From assembly GCA_963971575.1 (NCBI GenBank), contig OZ020616.1:8231934-8295933 (forward strand): 64,000 nucleotides of DNA, in the 5' to 3' direction. Below are positions 43,016 to 54,961 of the stretch, piece by piece; positions within the stretch are counted from its first letter, which is position 1, and the number at the start of each line of letters is the position of its first letter. The stretch comes from Liopterus haemorrhoidalis. Its lineage: Eukaryota; Arthropoda; Insecta; Coleoptera; Dytiscidae. The translations under genes were made by a program, and so were the position numbers. A model generated the notes under the pieces. It saw only the letters and a program-made list of their open reading frames with translations. It was not told the origin of the DNA and did not search any database.

Positions 43016-44378
43016 TATTAATGCTTCATATACAAGGAGTGATTGTTTGGAAAAGATCTAGAAACTGCTCTCTTTGTGAAATGATGATTTGATCAAATTA
43101 ATTCTTGGAACGTATCCCATTAAATCACATTGTAATTTTACCTCTAATTGCGCAGTTTTGAATTACTTACTCATGTGGCTGAACCAATGGCGTACCAAGT
43201 ATTGAGCGGGGGTTGGGGTTCGCTTCGGGTATTCCGTAAGAAGTGTCATCGTCATCTATTGAAGCTTTATTTTTATTTATCAAATTGTAGCAATCACATG
43301 AACCTACAAATATTCACCAGTATGTGTTATTTTTGCTTTATCTTTTAAACACAATAAGTTGTTCATCTATTTTTTTCCTCGCAATTGTCTACCACTACGA
43401 ATCGAATCCAGCTTGGAAGCAAGGTCCCACAGACACGTATCCTTCCGTTAACTCACCAGCAATGGCGGTAGGTAGATTTCCCAAACCGTTCAGAATCGAA
43501 GACATTTAAAAGAAGCTTAATATTGACAAAGGGACCTCACTGCGAATTCTAGAATTTATTATCCTGGGACTTTTGTGAATCAAGGACCCCGATAGGACCG
43601 AGGAGCTTGTACACGTCTGGTCTTTAATCCTGAACAGAATATCAAATCTAAACAATTACTCGTGCAATATAGTATGGTAAATCAGCTAATTTATTATATA
43701 TCAAAATAAAACTATATTTTTAAATTCACTTACTCGTTAATATATGATTCATTAATGATATTTAAAATAATTATGGATGGTGTGCCAGACAGGCTTCAGA
43801 TACTGGGCTGAACCTAGCCCCAGCGTAAATGGAAGGCAACATTTACAGACAAGTGATGAAAAGCGTTCATTTGTGTTCCACTTTCGCGGTTGAGTTTGTG
43901 TTTCTATTCCTTGATACGTTCTTACCTATCGAGTATTTTGATGTTTCATATTTTAAGGTTCGTAAAAAAATATCTGCGGATTTTGGTTCCTGAATTGTAA
44001 CCTTCATTTATTTTCTGAACTCATCTACTACAGGTTCACACATCGTTTACTACATTTAGTGGAACATGGGCTACTCAACTTTATATTCTTATTATTATTT
44101 TTTTTAATCAAAGTGTTAATTCATCGTGGTAATGTTAAACTCATTATAAAGTGAATTTTTCGGTCTGTATTTTTATAACAACGACTTCTATTTATTATTA
44201 ATTTTGCTTCAAACTGATAAGAAGCAAATAAGAGCAATTTTTGTATGAGTTTAAGACGGGTAGTAAAATAACAGAAACTGCTCAGAAACTAAAAATGCTT
44301 TTAGTGTAGTGTTATCGTTAATGATGGTTCCAAAAATATAGTACTAGGCTATTCGAGAACTAACACAAAAGGTGGGCG
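43016..44378. other. No recognised feature
   Basis: AT-rich with short frames only. Confidence 0.4.
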
Positions 44379-44381
44379 TTA

Positions 44382-45231
44382 AGGATGGTTTCCAATAAAC
44401 GTAGATGTAGAATCCAACGTCTACGTATAATTATAAGTAATAGGAAAATGCTTGCTAAGGTTTCCAATCAGACGTAGATGGACGTAGACGTAGATGGACG
44501 AAGACGTAGAAACGTTCACGTAGAATATTGATATTTTTATATTTCACATCTACATTTTGACGTCTGGCCAATAAGAAATAATGACAGAAAAAGACAATAC
44601 TTGTTGGGTACAAGGTATTGAAATAAGGGAAATAAATAATTACCGTGGTTAGATTAGATTATTGTTTAATAATAAATTCGGAAAGAAAACTCGTACTAAA
44701 TTTATTTACATTTATGTTACAGAACTGCCACGTACTTGTGTTTAGCGTGTGCGTTGCACACGGGCGACGGAACAAATGGGTAGAATTTAGTGTCGATTCT
44801 ATAGAATCTTACTAGTGGAGAGATTCTATAGAATCTTATGACCGACGAAGAAGCTTGCGCACGGGCTACATTAGTGTTTGATTCTAGAAAGCCCGGTCTT
44901 ATGGATGTTTACACACGGGCGGCTTACACAAACGTGGCGACCCTGGTTGCAAAGTTGGTCTAAGCTACCATTCTGCTTTATATATTTTGTGTTTACGACG
45001 TTGTTTGCGAATAATTAGCATTTCAGTAACAATAAAAATTACTAGTATTGCTAGATCATCGTCCAAACTATTTGGTGAATACTGTATTTTACACCCTTTA
45101 AGAACCTTCTTTTACAAGGAGAATAACTTAAAGAGTTTTGACACGATATTCTACGTTTATTGGAAACCAAACCAACAAAATCTGAGTTCCACGTTTCACT
45201 TCTTAGTTCTACGTCAATTGGAAAAGATCCT
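44382..45231 (-). mobile_element. PIF/Harbinger-type element with acgtag motif arrays
   Basis: Ends aggatggtttccaat and attggaaaagatcct are inverted and flanked by TTA (44379-44381 and 45232-45234). Repeated cgtaga/ctacgt motifs fill both ends (about 44397-44525 and 45145-45220). On the minus strand around 45095-44980 a frame reads SLDDDLAILVIFIVTEM and IIRKQRRKHKIY. This is like the acidic/hydrophobic start and Arg-rich stretch of Harbinger nuclease N termini. No catalytic core is present. Confidence 0.65.
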
Positions 45232-45549
45232 TTATTTTCATTTTCATTTCTTCTGGGTAATCAGTTTCTTTAGGTACGTCACCGACACGGAACTGATCTT
45301 TTGTGGGTGGTTCTTCATATCCACTCTTGTAATAGTAAAGTTAAATATTAGGATTATTAAACGTTGTATTGTAAGGCGTGGATCCCGGCTAACGTTTAAT
45401 ACAAAATATCCTTCTCAGCACCTCTTCACTTCAGCCTTTTTTCCCCAGAAAAAAGCAGTTTTACTAACATTTCATCCAAGGCTGCAACCACTCGTGGATA
45501 CCAGACAATTTCGTAAAATAATCGTTGGAATTTATTTGTTACTTATTCG

Positions 45550-45690
45550 CTGCTTGACTACCGAATAACTTATCTGCCAGATAGCATAGTTTATTCGTAG
45601 GAATAACTTTATCTGAAGGTGGAAAGATGCTGTATTATTTTTACCTGTCAGTTAACGTTACCAGCCACTTTATCTGAAGGTGGAAAGATC
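45550..45690. repeat. Fragments of the 21272-type Harbinger MITE
   Basis: The phrase tatctgaaggtggaaagat occurs twice (near 45610 and 45670), the second followed by cgggcc. This matches the terminal arm of the element at 21272-21530. Confidence 0.65.
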
Positions 45691-46785
45691 GGGCCTTCGT
45701 CATCCAACAGTTCTGGATCATTTAAAACAAAATTTGAATGTCATATACCGCAATTATTTCCCTACCAACCTAATTGTTATGTCTTTACACCTATTTCTCG
45801 TGAATCCCCTCATAACTATTCACTGAATCCTGGAATTAAATTTTGAAAAAAGGTTTTTTAATTGAAAATCTAAAATAATTTTAAAATTTGATAATTTATT
45901 TTTTCTTAATTAAATACAAGTACAAGTTTTATATACATTTAAATAATTATATACACTAAATATGTACATATTTACAAAAAATTGGCCCCGATGGACAAAT
46001 AATTCGTTGACTGACCACATTAATTTCACAATAAGTTATCAAGAATTATCTAAAGTACATTCCAGAAAAAATAAACTATTATATATCTACATTAAATCAA
46101 ATTTCTAATTTTATATCAGAGTGCATAATTAACATGTGTGAAATATTTAAATTCTACGATATATTGAAAACTTATTTTTTAGATTGTGCGTGTATAACAA
46201 GTGATAGTCTATTTGTTCTGGAATATACTATTTTTTATAATATTACATAAATAAATAATATTTAATGTGTCAAATAAACACAATTTTCAATATAACATTA
46301 TGTTACATGAATTGTGTTATGTTAAGTAAGGTTATGACAATATCCATAGAGTTGTTAGTTCAAAAAGTCAACTACAAATGGCTACGCAAAAAAAATAGGG
46401 CATACAACTACGCTTGAATACGTTACAGATCGTACCGAGCAATCATTATTTCTTGACCGTTACATAACAGTAAACAATGAGTTTAAAAATATCAAAACTG
46501 TATTCTAATTCACAGCTGAAAATCCCAATTTAACAAAGAACCAATCAGATTACTTCGTTTGCCCGAACTCACCCAAGGAACAACGAAAATATGTTTGTTA
46601 TCAACTCATTGGCGTGTAGAAAAAAATAGTGTTCATTTAATAATCAATTCGTGTAAGGTAATAAAAATAGAATGTACGCCTATGTGTACATGTCCTTGGA
46701 AATGAGTTTGATAACTAAATGTTTCTGTCAAGTATTGCATAACGGTCAAGATTTAATGATCGCTCTGTATAAAATAAGCGTCCAC
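45691..46785. other. No recognised feature
   Basis: Strongly AT-rich with no coding or terminal-repeat signal. Confidence 0.4.
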
Positions 46786-47114
46786 TTGGTCGGGCCGCAA
46801 ACATAGCAGACAACGCAGTAATCGCATGTTTTTCGGTGAGTCCACAGAGTTGCAATGAACGCATTGCAGGCATAAGAATTTTGTTTTGTTTACATTCTCA
46901 TCAGCCTGGACAATGCTACTATGCGTGCGCTAAGGTAGAAATGTAATTGTGAACTCACAGCTTCAATGCAGTACACTCAAAAATATTGTTCGTTAAAAAT
47001 GCTGGCCGCATTTGCGGCAGTGTGAGCTGGTAGACGCACTTTAATTTAAAATACAGTAAGGACTAATTTAATCCGTCGAATGCGTTGCGAGCCAGTGGAC
47101 GTTTACCTTAAGCA
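46775..47114. mobile_element. Possible MITE with cgtccact ends
   Basis: taagcgtccacttgg near 46775 is inverse to ccagtggacgttta near 47094-47110. Extra matches (gcgttgcgagcc versus ggtcgggccgc) are partial, and no clean target duplication was found. Confidence 0.35.
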
Positions 47115-49195
47115 AAGTTTCTCAAATTGTGCACTGCGGTTCCTTAGTAATCGTTGAAATTTATTTTGTTTGTGTTTTCTTTCACTATACCTAATCAAAG
47201 CAGATTACAGAAATAGTATTGTTCCAAAATATTAACGTAATAAAAGAACTCTATAACACCCAGAAATTTTTATGATTAATTTAAATACGTTGAGATACAA
47301 TGATGTAAATATTTATTAATAATTTACATATAAATGAAAGAATAGTGTTAAACGATGCGATATTAATAATTGTAGAGTTGAACTGTTGATTAGAGCGGCC
47401 CAAGTTTCTAAATGCAGGAGGGGGCGGGGGGCAAATGTGTTAGTGGGGCTAATTGGGGGGTCAAGAGCACTGGTTCTGAAACTGTGATCCACGAGTCCCT
47501 GGGGGTCCGAAATATAATCGTTGGAGTTCATAGTATTACGATTTTTTTTTTCTTTTTTATTAATATATGTCTTGCTTTTAAAAATAGTAGTATATCTTAC
47601 GCAAAGAATTCAGTAAATGAGTGCCAAAATCAATAAGAAATAGTGCATAGTAGTATATACCAGGAGTTCTTAACCTTTTTAAGCTGTGCCCCAAATTAGG
47701 GAACTACACTTACGTCGTGACTCAAAAGAAGAAAACAACACAAACAAAAAAATACAAATTTGGATGATATGGATTCTATCACTTATTTATTCAGGATAAT
47801 GAAGAATAATTCGTATAAAATTTAATTTCAAAAACAAAACCAAAACAACAATGGATAATAGAAATGGGTAAAATAAATTAAAAAAAAAGAAAAAAATTAT
47901 GTTTGTCAAAAAAAAGCAAGTAAAATTTTGTTGCCCATTGTGGTTATTAAAAATAGTCCCTGAATTAGTCAAAGTAGCCTTAACATATACATCTAACTTT
48001 TAACATTGTTTACAAATTGCTTATGAGTTTAGTAAAAACAGTAAAATATTTAACTACCAGCCATCTGTAGGTATATTTTCGAACTAAACAAGCTCTACCT
48101 GTAGAACCTGCATCTCTGGAAAGAGTTTGGCAGACTGTGTCTCTTAAATAGTTTAACAATCTTGCTTATGCTTAACGAATAAATAGACAAGGAAGTCTAA
48201 ATCTTGAATTATTATCAAGGCCACGCGGAAATGAATTGTATTCACATTATTTAATCACTTTATTTCTATTTTATTTATCAGTTTTACTACTCGTTGCACC
48301 TTACCAACTTCTTTCAGAGATACAAGTCCTAAATTAACACCTTATTTGTGTATTTTTAAGTGTTTAAAGGAACGTTTCACTATTATCGTAGACTGAAAGC
48401 GCTGAACCCCAGCAGCGTTGAGTTTTGTGCCCGAAAGTGGAAAACCCCTCGGAATTTGGTAACGATCAAGTTAACATATAGTATCTGAAAAGAAAAGAAA
48501 AGAAAAAAATTAAAATATTGTAGCACAAAAATAATAATAAATAAATAAAAACAAAACAGAAAGACAAAAATTTATTATTTCTACCCCCAAAAAGCACGGA
48601 AAATAATAGATCAAAATTTTAAGTTGGACTTACGTTAGTACAAAATAAAAAAAGGTACAGAACAAAAATTAATTATTGTCAAACTCATTGGTTTGACAGA
48701 AAAGGCCGGTTTTCTGCTTCATGGCTTCCGGCATTGTATCAAAGCCACGTGATTGGAATGACTCATAAACTAACCCAAATCCTCGTATAAACAAGTATAG
48801 TATTTCCAAAATGAAATGGCCACTCTTGTTAAGAAGCGTAACATGTCGGTAATGAGTATATGGCAGTAATCTTAAGATTAGTTACTGTAAAAAGAATATA
48901 GGAGGTATTAAGGGAATTTTAAATTTAAATACAATAGATTAATCCATTAAGGATATTTTCCAAATTTATAATCCTATTGTTTCTAAATTTAGGGGTTGTT
49001 ATACTTGTTTGTTAGTTAATTTTCAACGTTCATAGCATACATTACATAATCAAAATGGCTCTTTGGCGACCATTTGATTTTGAATAAATTCCTAATTTCT
49101 AAAGTAAAAATAGTGAATCTGTGCAAGGTGATTTGGAGTACGAAAATGTGGACGTTGACGTGGAATGCGAAAATGTGGACTTGGCTACTATTTTA
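47115..49195. other. No gene; two hAT-like end remnants
   Basis: 47465-47510 (ggttctgaaactgtgatcc) and 47663-47695 (ggagttcttaacctttttaa) look like decayed hAT-type termini. The rest is AT-rich and featureless. Confidence 0.35.
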
Positions 49196-49484
49196 AGGCT
49201 ACACAATAGTTTTTTAAATCCTATAGAACTAATATGGAGCCAATTAAAAGGTAATGTGCGCCGGAAAAAATACAACACCGACAGAAAGTGACACTGTAGT
49301 ACAATTAATCAAAGACGAAACAAGTGCAATAAGTAGTGATTTGGAAAAAATGTGTAGAACATGTAAAGACACTTTTTTTATAAATCCACCAAATAAATCT
49401 TCAATAATTATTAATTTAAATAACAGTGGTAGTGACATAAACTCTGATAGTGATATAAACAATGATAATAGTGATAATGATTAA
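49196..49484 (+). pseudogene. Tc1/IS630-type transposase C-terminal relic
   Basis: The translation RLHNSFLNPIELIWSQLKGN, then after a +1 shift near 49266 NTTPTESDTVVQLIKDETSA, ends in an Asn/Asp/Ser-rich tail and TAA. LNPIE.IW...KG is the third catalytic (Glu) motif of DDE_3 transposases of the Tc1 type. The first two catalytic motifs are missing. Confidence 0.65.
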
Positions 49485-49599
49485 TATTTTAATAATTTTT
49501 AATTACCATAAAATGACAAGTTCAAAAAAAAAATTATTCTTGTTTGTGAAAATTTGAAGTACTTATTATAGACTATAATGACTTTAAAACAAAACGATT

Positions 49600-50523
49600 T
49601 TTAAACATGCCTATATTTATAATTCAAATATAGCCAGTCGTAAGCCTGATAAAAATGTGAAGGAATGTCATGTGAGTATATACAGTTCATTCTAAATAGC
49701 ATATAAGAAAACACGTTGTCGGAATTAAACTATTTTCCTATTAAAAAGTTGTCCAAATTGCGGAAGAAGTGGTAATCAGAGGGGGCTAAGTCTGATGAGT
49801 GTGGAGGATGATGAAAAAGTTCCAACTCCAAGTCCTGTAGTTTTGCCACAGTCATTTGCACAGTGGTGTGGTCTTGTGTTATCATGCAATAAGATAGGAG
49901 TCGATCTGTTGACCAATCCAGGCGGCTTTTCTTTAAGTTTTTGCATCATTTCGTCCAGTTGGATGCAGTATATTTCTGCTGATCGATGAGCCAGTTTTTT
50001 TTTTGTTTTGTTTTGGTTTTTAGGTTACCTGTACGAAATTTGGCGAACCAATTCGATAATCAGACCAATTCTGTAACTCAGTAACTATGATAATAGCAAC
50101 TAAATGTGTGTCTATGAGCAAGGTCAGGTACTATCATGAATGAAAGTCATTATACTTTTTATAATATTTTATCTTGTAGTAACGTTATTACACAGTAACT
50201 TTTTACAGAATTGATCTGATTGTCTGCTGCGTAGTAACACTAGAGCCAAATACTCCATTAAAGTTTCGCGCAGTCTGCGATGCCGTAGTTCCACTTAAGA
50301 ACTCATACTTCCTAATAGTGCGAATTTCCGACTGTTCCATTTTCAACAAAATTAATTTAAAAAAAAGTTTTTGATATTTTTTGAAGCATACAATGATTTC
50401 TTTAAACAGGCGAGATGTGTAACTTTCCAATAAAAAAAAAAAACAGAACGGTAAAATTTTAAGCCAATGTCAAATAATAAGTTGCAATATTATTAACTAC
50501 AAATTTCGTCCTTGACGACCTGA
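49600..50523 (-). mobile_element. Mariner M4, copy 2, internally deleted and carrying MITE P
   Basis: The right end (aaatttcgtccttgacgacctga) is followed by TA at 50524-50525. The left end is worn and its position approximate. On the minus strand the N terminus reads RTIRKYEFLSGTTASQTARN (near 50390). On the left part the catalytic region reads LLHDNTRPH and, in another frame, SSDLAPSDYHFFRNLDNFL, preserving two Asp motifs of a DD34D enzyme. MITE P (50061-50218) interrupts it. Confidence 0.8.
50061..50218. mobile_element. Palindromic MITE P, copy 2 (uninterrupted)
   Basis: The ends cagaccaattctg and cagaattgatctg are inverted and contain repeated agtaac/gttact motifs. The sister mariner at 7572-8127 lacks it at 7884-7896, proving insertion into M4. 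Its own sequence keeps the empty target of the hAT element seen at 29076-30451. Exact target duplication is unclear. Confidence 0.8.
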
Positions 50524-50646
50524 TACTTATAATAAAGAGAGTACAAAATTTTTCATAACTTTCAGGAAAAATATCTCTAATTCCAACGTTACTGTGCTAC
50601 TTCTGAATTGTTAAACCAGCCCTTCTGGAAAAGAGGCGGGGACTAA

Positions 50647-51118
50647 AGTGGGAAACAGAATGCAACGAGTTTGACGGCGCGTTGACGCCGTTGGACGACG
50701 CAAACTGTCAGCGCAAAGTTGAAAGCAAGGCTGTACTACGCAAGTGGACAGAATGAACAACGTCCTACAGCGTTCGAACGCCGTTGATACTGAATGTTCG
50801 TCAACTTCCAACTTTTGACGCCGTTGAACGTCGACGCAGAACACCTAACCTCAGTTTTTACTGAATGGTAAAGGGTTTGTATGTACAAATAACTTGCATA
50901 CAACATAAATAACATCACACACAAGTCTTCATCATCCATTATACTTTTAATAAAAGAAAGCGCACGTATAAACACAGATATAGGTTGTCAAGTGACACTT
51001 GACGGCGTTAAAAATGATTGCATTGTGGGCAGGCGAAAATTCAACGGCGTTCTCAGCAACGCCGTCGCAAATGATTGCGCGCTGACGGCGTAGCGCGCTG
51101 TGCATTCTGTTCCAGGCT
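50647..51118. mobile_element. PIF/Harbinger-type MITE with gacggcg motif arrays
   Basis: Ends agtgggaaacagaatgca and tgcattctgttccaggct are inverted and flanked by TAA (50644-50646 and 51119-51121). At least eight copies of gacggcg/cgccgtt occur near both ends, making the element much richer in CpG than its surroundings. No transposase is encoded. Confidence 0.85.
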
Positions 51119-51121
51119 TAA

Positions 51122-52319
51122 GATTTGTTGACACATTTTTGGAAAATAAAGACGCAACCTTTTACTTGAAATTTTTTTGTTAAACAAAGTACCTCATAAG
51201 CTTCATTTAATATTGCACTTAAAATTTAAAACAATAAATTTTTATATAATTTATTTTTTATTTATCATAGTTTATTTTTTAATGAACAATTTTTCTATGA
51301 CTTGTAAATGAGCGTAGCAACTAATAACATCACGTATATCGTAAACTAAGTATATTTTTCCTAAAGAAGCAAACAACAGCGACAATTGATGCGTAAAGCC
51401 AATTTTCTCCCAGTATAATATAACATAAGAAATGTAATTTGAACATTCGTTATCTTTCTCTTTATTTTCTTACGAGTAAATTGCGTAAACAACTCGTGTG
51501 TTACAATCTTATATGACTTTTTTTATTGTTTGTTTTTTATTTTTATTAACTAAAGGTAGGAATCGTAAAAGAAAATAGTCCTAGGTAGCGAAATAATTAA
51601 ACATTAAACGAATTGGGACATTGAAAATCGAATGACTCGGGAAATAGGAATTTGCTTACGAATAATCCCCACAAATTAGAAGTTTCTTATACAAAACTAA
51701 CAAGCTGAAATAAAATTAGTATAGTAAAGGAGACTTTAGTTGACAGATGACGGTTAATTAAAGCATATGGTCCAATGGGAGAGAACTATAGCAATAAACT
51801 TTCCATTTTTGAATAGAGCCATATCATTTGTTCACAGACAAAGTTAGAAATAGAGAAAGAGATACAATTTGTTTCACTTGACACACCCGTCTTCCATCTA
51901 GTGGTAGGAATGCTGAATGCCCGCGCTTGAATACAAAGGAACATACGTTGAAGTTGCCATATTATAATATAACAAAAAAAGACAAGAACTATGAACGTAC
52001 GTTACAGTAAGAAGCCGAAATACGTTCTTGACATCTTACATAAAACTGTGTGAAATAGATATATATTTCTTTATCGGTTCTCAATCGATCAATCTGTCAA
52101 TTTTACTATCTCCTTTACTCCTTTACTATAACAATCTATAAATCAAAATTTGTAGCGAATTATTATCTACCTAGAAGGATATTTTTAAGAGAAGTTTTGT
52201 TTTTCAAAATCATCAGATCTACAATCTGTATCAGCTTAGAATACTATGTGTATGAATATAGGATTTGTTTCCTTGCCCTTGTCCTTGTTTCTGATTGCTG
52301 TAGAACATAACCCCTATTA
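51122..52319. other. No recognised feature
   Basis: AT-rich, no coding or repeat signal supported. Confidence 0.4.
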
Positions 52320-53544
52320 CGAGGGTTACCTTTTATGTTTTTACAAACGGCCACTAGATAGCAATATTGAAATGTGTCATTACTATATTCGTAAAATTTG
52401 ACATTTGTTATTGTGAAATCAGTGGCAGCTTATAAATTGACCGAGTAGTTTGTTGACAGTGAGCGTTAAAAAAAAAGTTTGTGAAAAAATGGATATTAGT
52501 CGTGAAGGTTTTCATTGGATGATTTTTTACGATTTTAGTAAAGGCCTAACTCAACAACAATGCATAGATTCGCTTTGTCCAATTTTTGGTAATGAAGCAC
52601 CATCAGAAAAGACTGTTTACAATTGGTTTGCAGAATTTCGTCGTGGTCGTGCGTCCGTCAGTGATAAATCTCGTGAAGGTCGACCAAAATTGGTTGTGAT
52701 TCAAAAAAATATTGATATTGTGCGCAAAATGATTAAAGAAGATCGGCATGTGGCTTACCGTGAGATAGAGGCATCCTTTGGCATATCGCAGACTACAATA
52801 CGATTTTGCATGAACATTTAGCTGTGAAAAAGATCTGTTCCCGATGGATTCCGCATAATTTGACCGAAGCTTAAAAAAAGGCTCGTGTTAATTGGTGTAA
52901 GGGAATGCTAAAAAAATTCAACCTAGGCACTGCAAAATCCGTATACAAAATCATTACAGGTGATGAAACTTGGATTTATTCATATGAACCGGAATCCAAC
53001 AATCCACTGTTTGGGTCTTCCAAGATGAACCGAAACCGCAAAAAATGTTCGTTAACGAAGCATTTCCAAGAAAATAATGGCTTGTTTCTTCGGTTGTACT
53101 GGACATTTCGCAACCATTCCTTTAGAGAATCGGAGAACAGTAAATGCTGAATGTTATTCAACAATTTGTTTGCCAGGAGTCATCGACAAAATCAGGAAAA
53201 ACAACCAAAAACGTCGCATCATTCTTCATCATGACAATGCAATCTCCCACACAGCACGTCAAACAATTATTTGAAGGAGAAAAACATGGAATTAATGTAT
53301 TATTGCTCGTATTCACCTAATTTATCCCCTAACGACTTTTTTCCCACAATGTCAAACAAAAAATACGTGGACAGCAATTTTCATCATCTCAAGAAGCTGT
53401 TGAAGCCTTCGAAAGCCATGTTTTTGAGATACCAACTTCAGAGTGGAAAAAATGTTTCAAGAATTGATTTGAACTCATACAAAAGTGTATAAATCTTAAA
53501 GGCCAAAATTTTTTCTTTCTTAGTTTTTGTAAAAACTTAAAAGG
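52320..53544 (+). mobile_element. Mariner M3, near full length
   Basis: The left end cgagggttaccttttatg follows TA at 52318-52319. The right end stops at gtaaaaacttaaaaggt, having lost about the last ten bases of the TIR. The interior carries a decayed DD34D transposase. Related copies lie at 23987-24540 and 54962-55903. Confidence 0.88.
52489..53492 (+). pseudogene. Mariner M3 transposase, multiply frameshifted
   Basis: From the ATG: MDISREGFHWMIFYDFSKGL, then EAPSEKTVYNWFAEFRRGRA and IEASFGISQTTI. A short deletion near 52805 breaks the frame. Later pieces read ITGDETWIYSYEPES (first Asp), IILHHDNAISHTARQT (second Asp) and YSPNLSPNDFF (third Asp retained, DL changed to NL). Spacing between the last two matches DD34D. 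Subfamily resembles the mellifera/cecropia group, assigned from motif wording only. Confidence 0.88.
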
Positions 53545-54354
53545 TCTATAAGAAACTTTAAATCTTTGTGGGTTATACGTAGCGTTATGGTAAAAACTAC
53601 TTCATATTCATATTTTTCAAACCTAATGTGAAATCTGTAATAATATGACATTCTGAGAGCCATCTATAATTTTTTATTCTAATTTTACTCTTTTACCTGT
53701 CATTATTCAAATATAACTAATCTTAAAACAAAATAATCTGTTATCGAATCGTGATTCAAAAAGGGTTGCATCCCATTAGTCTAATTGACTAAAATTAATG
53801 AACTAATAATTTAGCATTTAATTTTTCTATTTGGGGCGTTTGTTAGTAAATTTAGACCCAAAAAAACAACATTTAAGATAGTTAATCATCATTAGTCTAA
53901 AATGCAGTACAGATAAATTAAGTAATTAAAAAACGCTTCATCAACATTCATCCGTTTGTTTCTTTTGGATGGTTTAACTGGTGACATCAGGTCTATTTTC
54001 AGAGAGCTAAGGTCTCTTAAGTCATGGGATCGTGTCAAGCTGTAACTTGTTTCCATTAAAAAATATCAAAAGGGGACTATTTTTAAGTACGTAATATTAG
54101 ACTCGTGAAAAAAATTATGACTATATTCTTCAATTGATGATGCTGAGTTTGAAATTATGTAATTAATTTGTTTACCAAATGAATTTGAAGAGATGTAACT
54201 AAAATTAAAGACTTTTATTTGTGTCACAGCTCTTTCATGGGTGACCGCAATTTATGTTTCTACTTTTATTAGGAGATTGATCTTGTTTTCTTGTATTTTC
54301 TGAGTATATATTTCAATAAAAAAATGCGTGAATACATTAACCAAAGTATTTGTC
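53545..54354. other. No recognised feature
   Basis: AT-rich sequence without supported features. Confidence 0.4.
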
Positions 54355-54725
54355 CTCGAAAGCTATGATTTTTCTCACTTTTCTGGCAGAAGTTGAATTC
54401 TGTGACGAAAGAATGGTCTGTCTTTTGAGGAAATCCATTCAGCAACCCAAATTGCGACTTCTCCGTAGTTATGGAAAAGTGTATCTTTCAAAGAGTGTTG
54501 CATCCATCGGACCAGATGGTAATCGCTTGGAACCAGGTCCGGAGAATACGTTAGGTGCTGAAGAACCTCCCATTCGAGCTTCATAAGTGTTTGTATCCCG
54601 GCTATAACAACACGGGGCCGAGTATTGTCATGGAAAAGAATCACTTTCCGGCGATTTGATGCAATTGATGGTAGTTTTCGCAATTTATCATTCAAACGCT
54701 CCAATTGTTGTCGATATGATGTAGA
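54355..54725 (-). pseudogene. Mariner M5 transposase, C-terminal fragment
   Basis: The minus-strand translation MERLNDKLRKLPSIASNRRK, VILFHDNTRPRVVIAG, then LTYSPDLVPSDYHLVRWMQH and ISSKDRPFFRHRIQLLPEKW is the last third of a DD34D mariner with the second and third Asp present. The expected His after TRP is Arg (HDNTRPR). No TIRs were found. This family is distinct from the others in the window. Confidence 0.85.
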
Positions 54726-54767
54726 AATTCATGTAGAGATTCATGTAGAAATTATTTCACCTCCAGA

Positions 54768-54880
54768 TGCCAACAGGTATTACTTAATAATTTAACTTCA
54801 GACAGTTTAGCGATATTTAAAGGAATCCCACAAGGTGCGATATTAGGACCGATTTTAAATACTTTGTACACTTTTGATTT
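54768..54880 (+). pseudogene. LINE reverse transcriptase palm scrap
   Basis: The frame reads LNNLTSDSLAIFKGIPQGAI followed by LGPILNTLYTFDFM. G(I/V)PQG..LGP(I/L)L..LYT is the conserved palm motif of jockey/CR1-type LINEs. About 35 codons only. Confidence 0.6.
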
Positions 54881-54961
54881 TATGTTGATATGTTGATATA
54901 TTTTAACAAACAATTTATTACTAAATTAGCAATCAAAATAAAATTGCACAGTTACTTTTTA

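Noticed and set aside
44987..45568. 193-codon open frame on the plus strand
   Set aside because: It spans the right end of a Harbinger-type element and the TTA target into flanking DNA, has no family motif, and reads across terminal motif arrays. It is most likely a chance frame.
49795..49989. Small acidic protein on the plus strand
   Set aside because: It is the antisense of the mariner M4 catalytic region (HDNTRPH on the minus strand).
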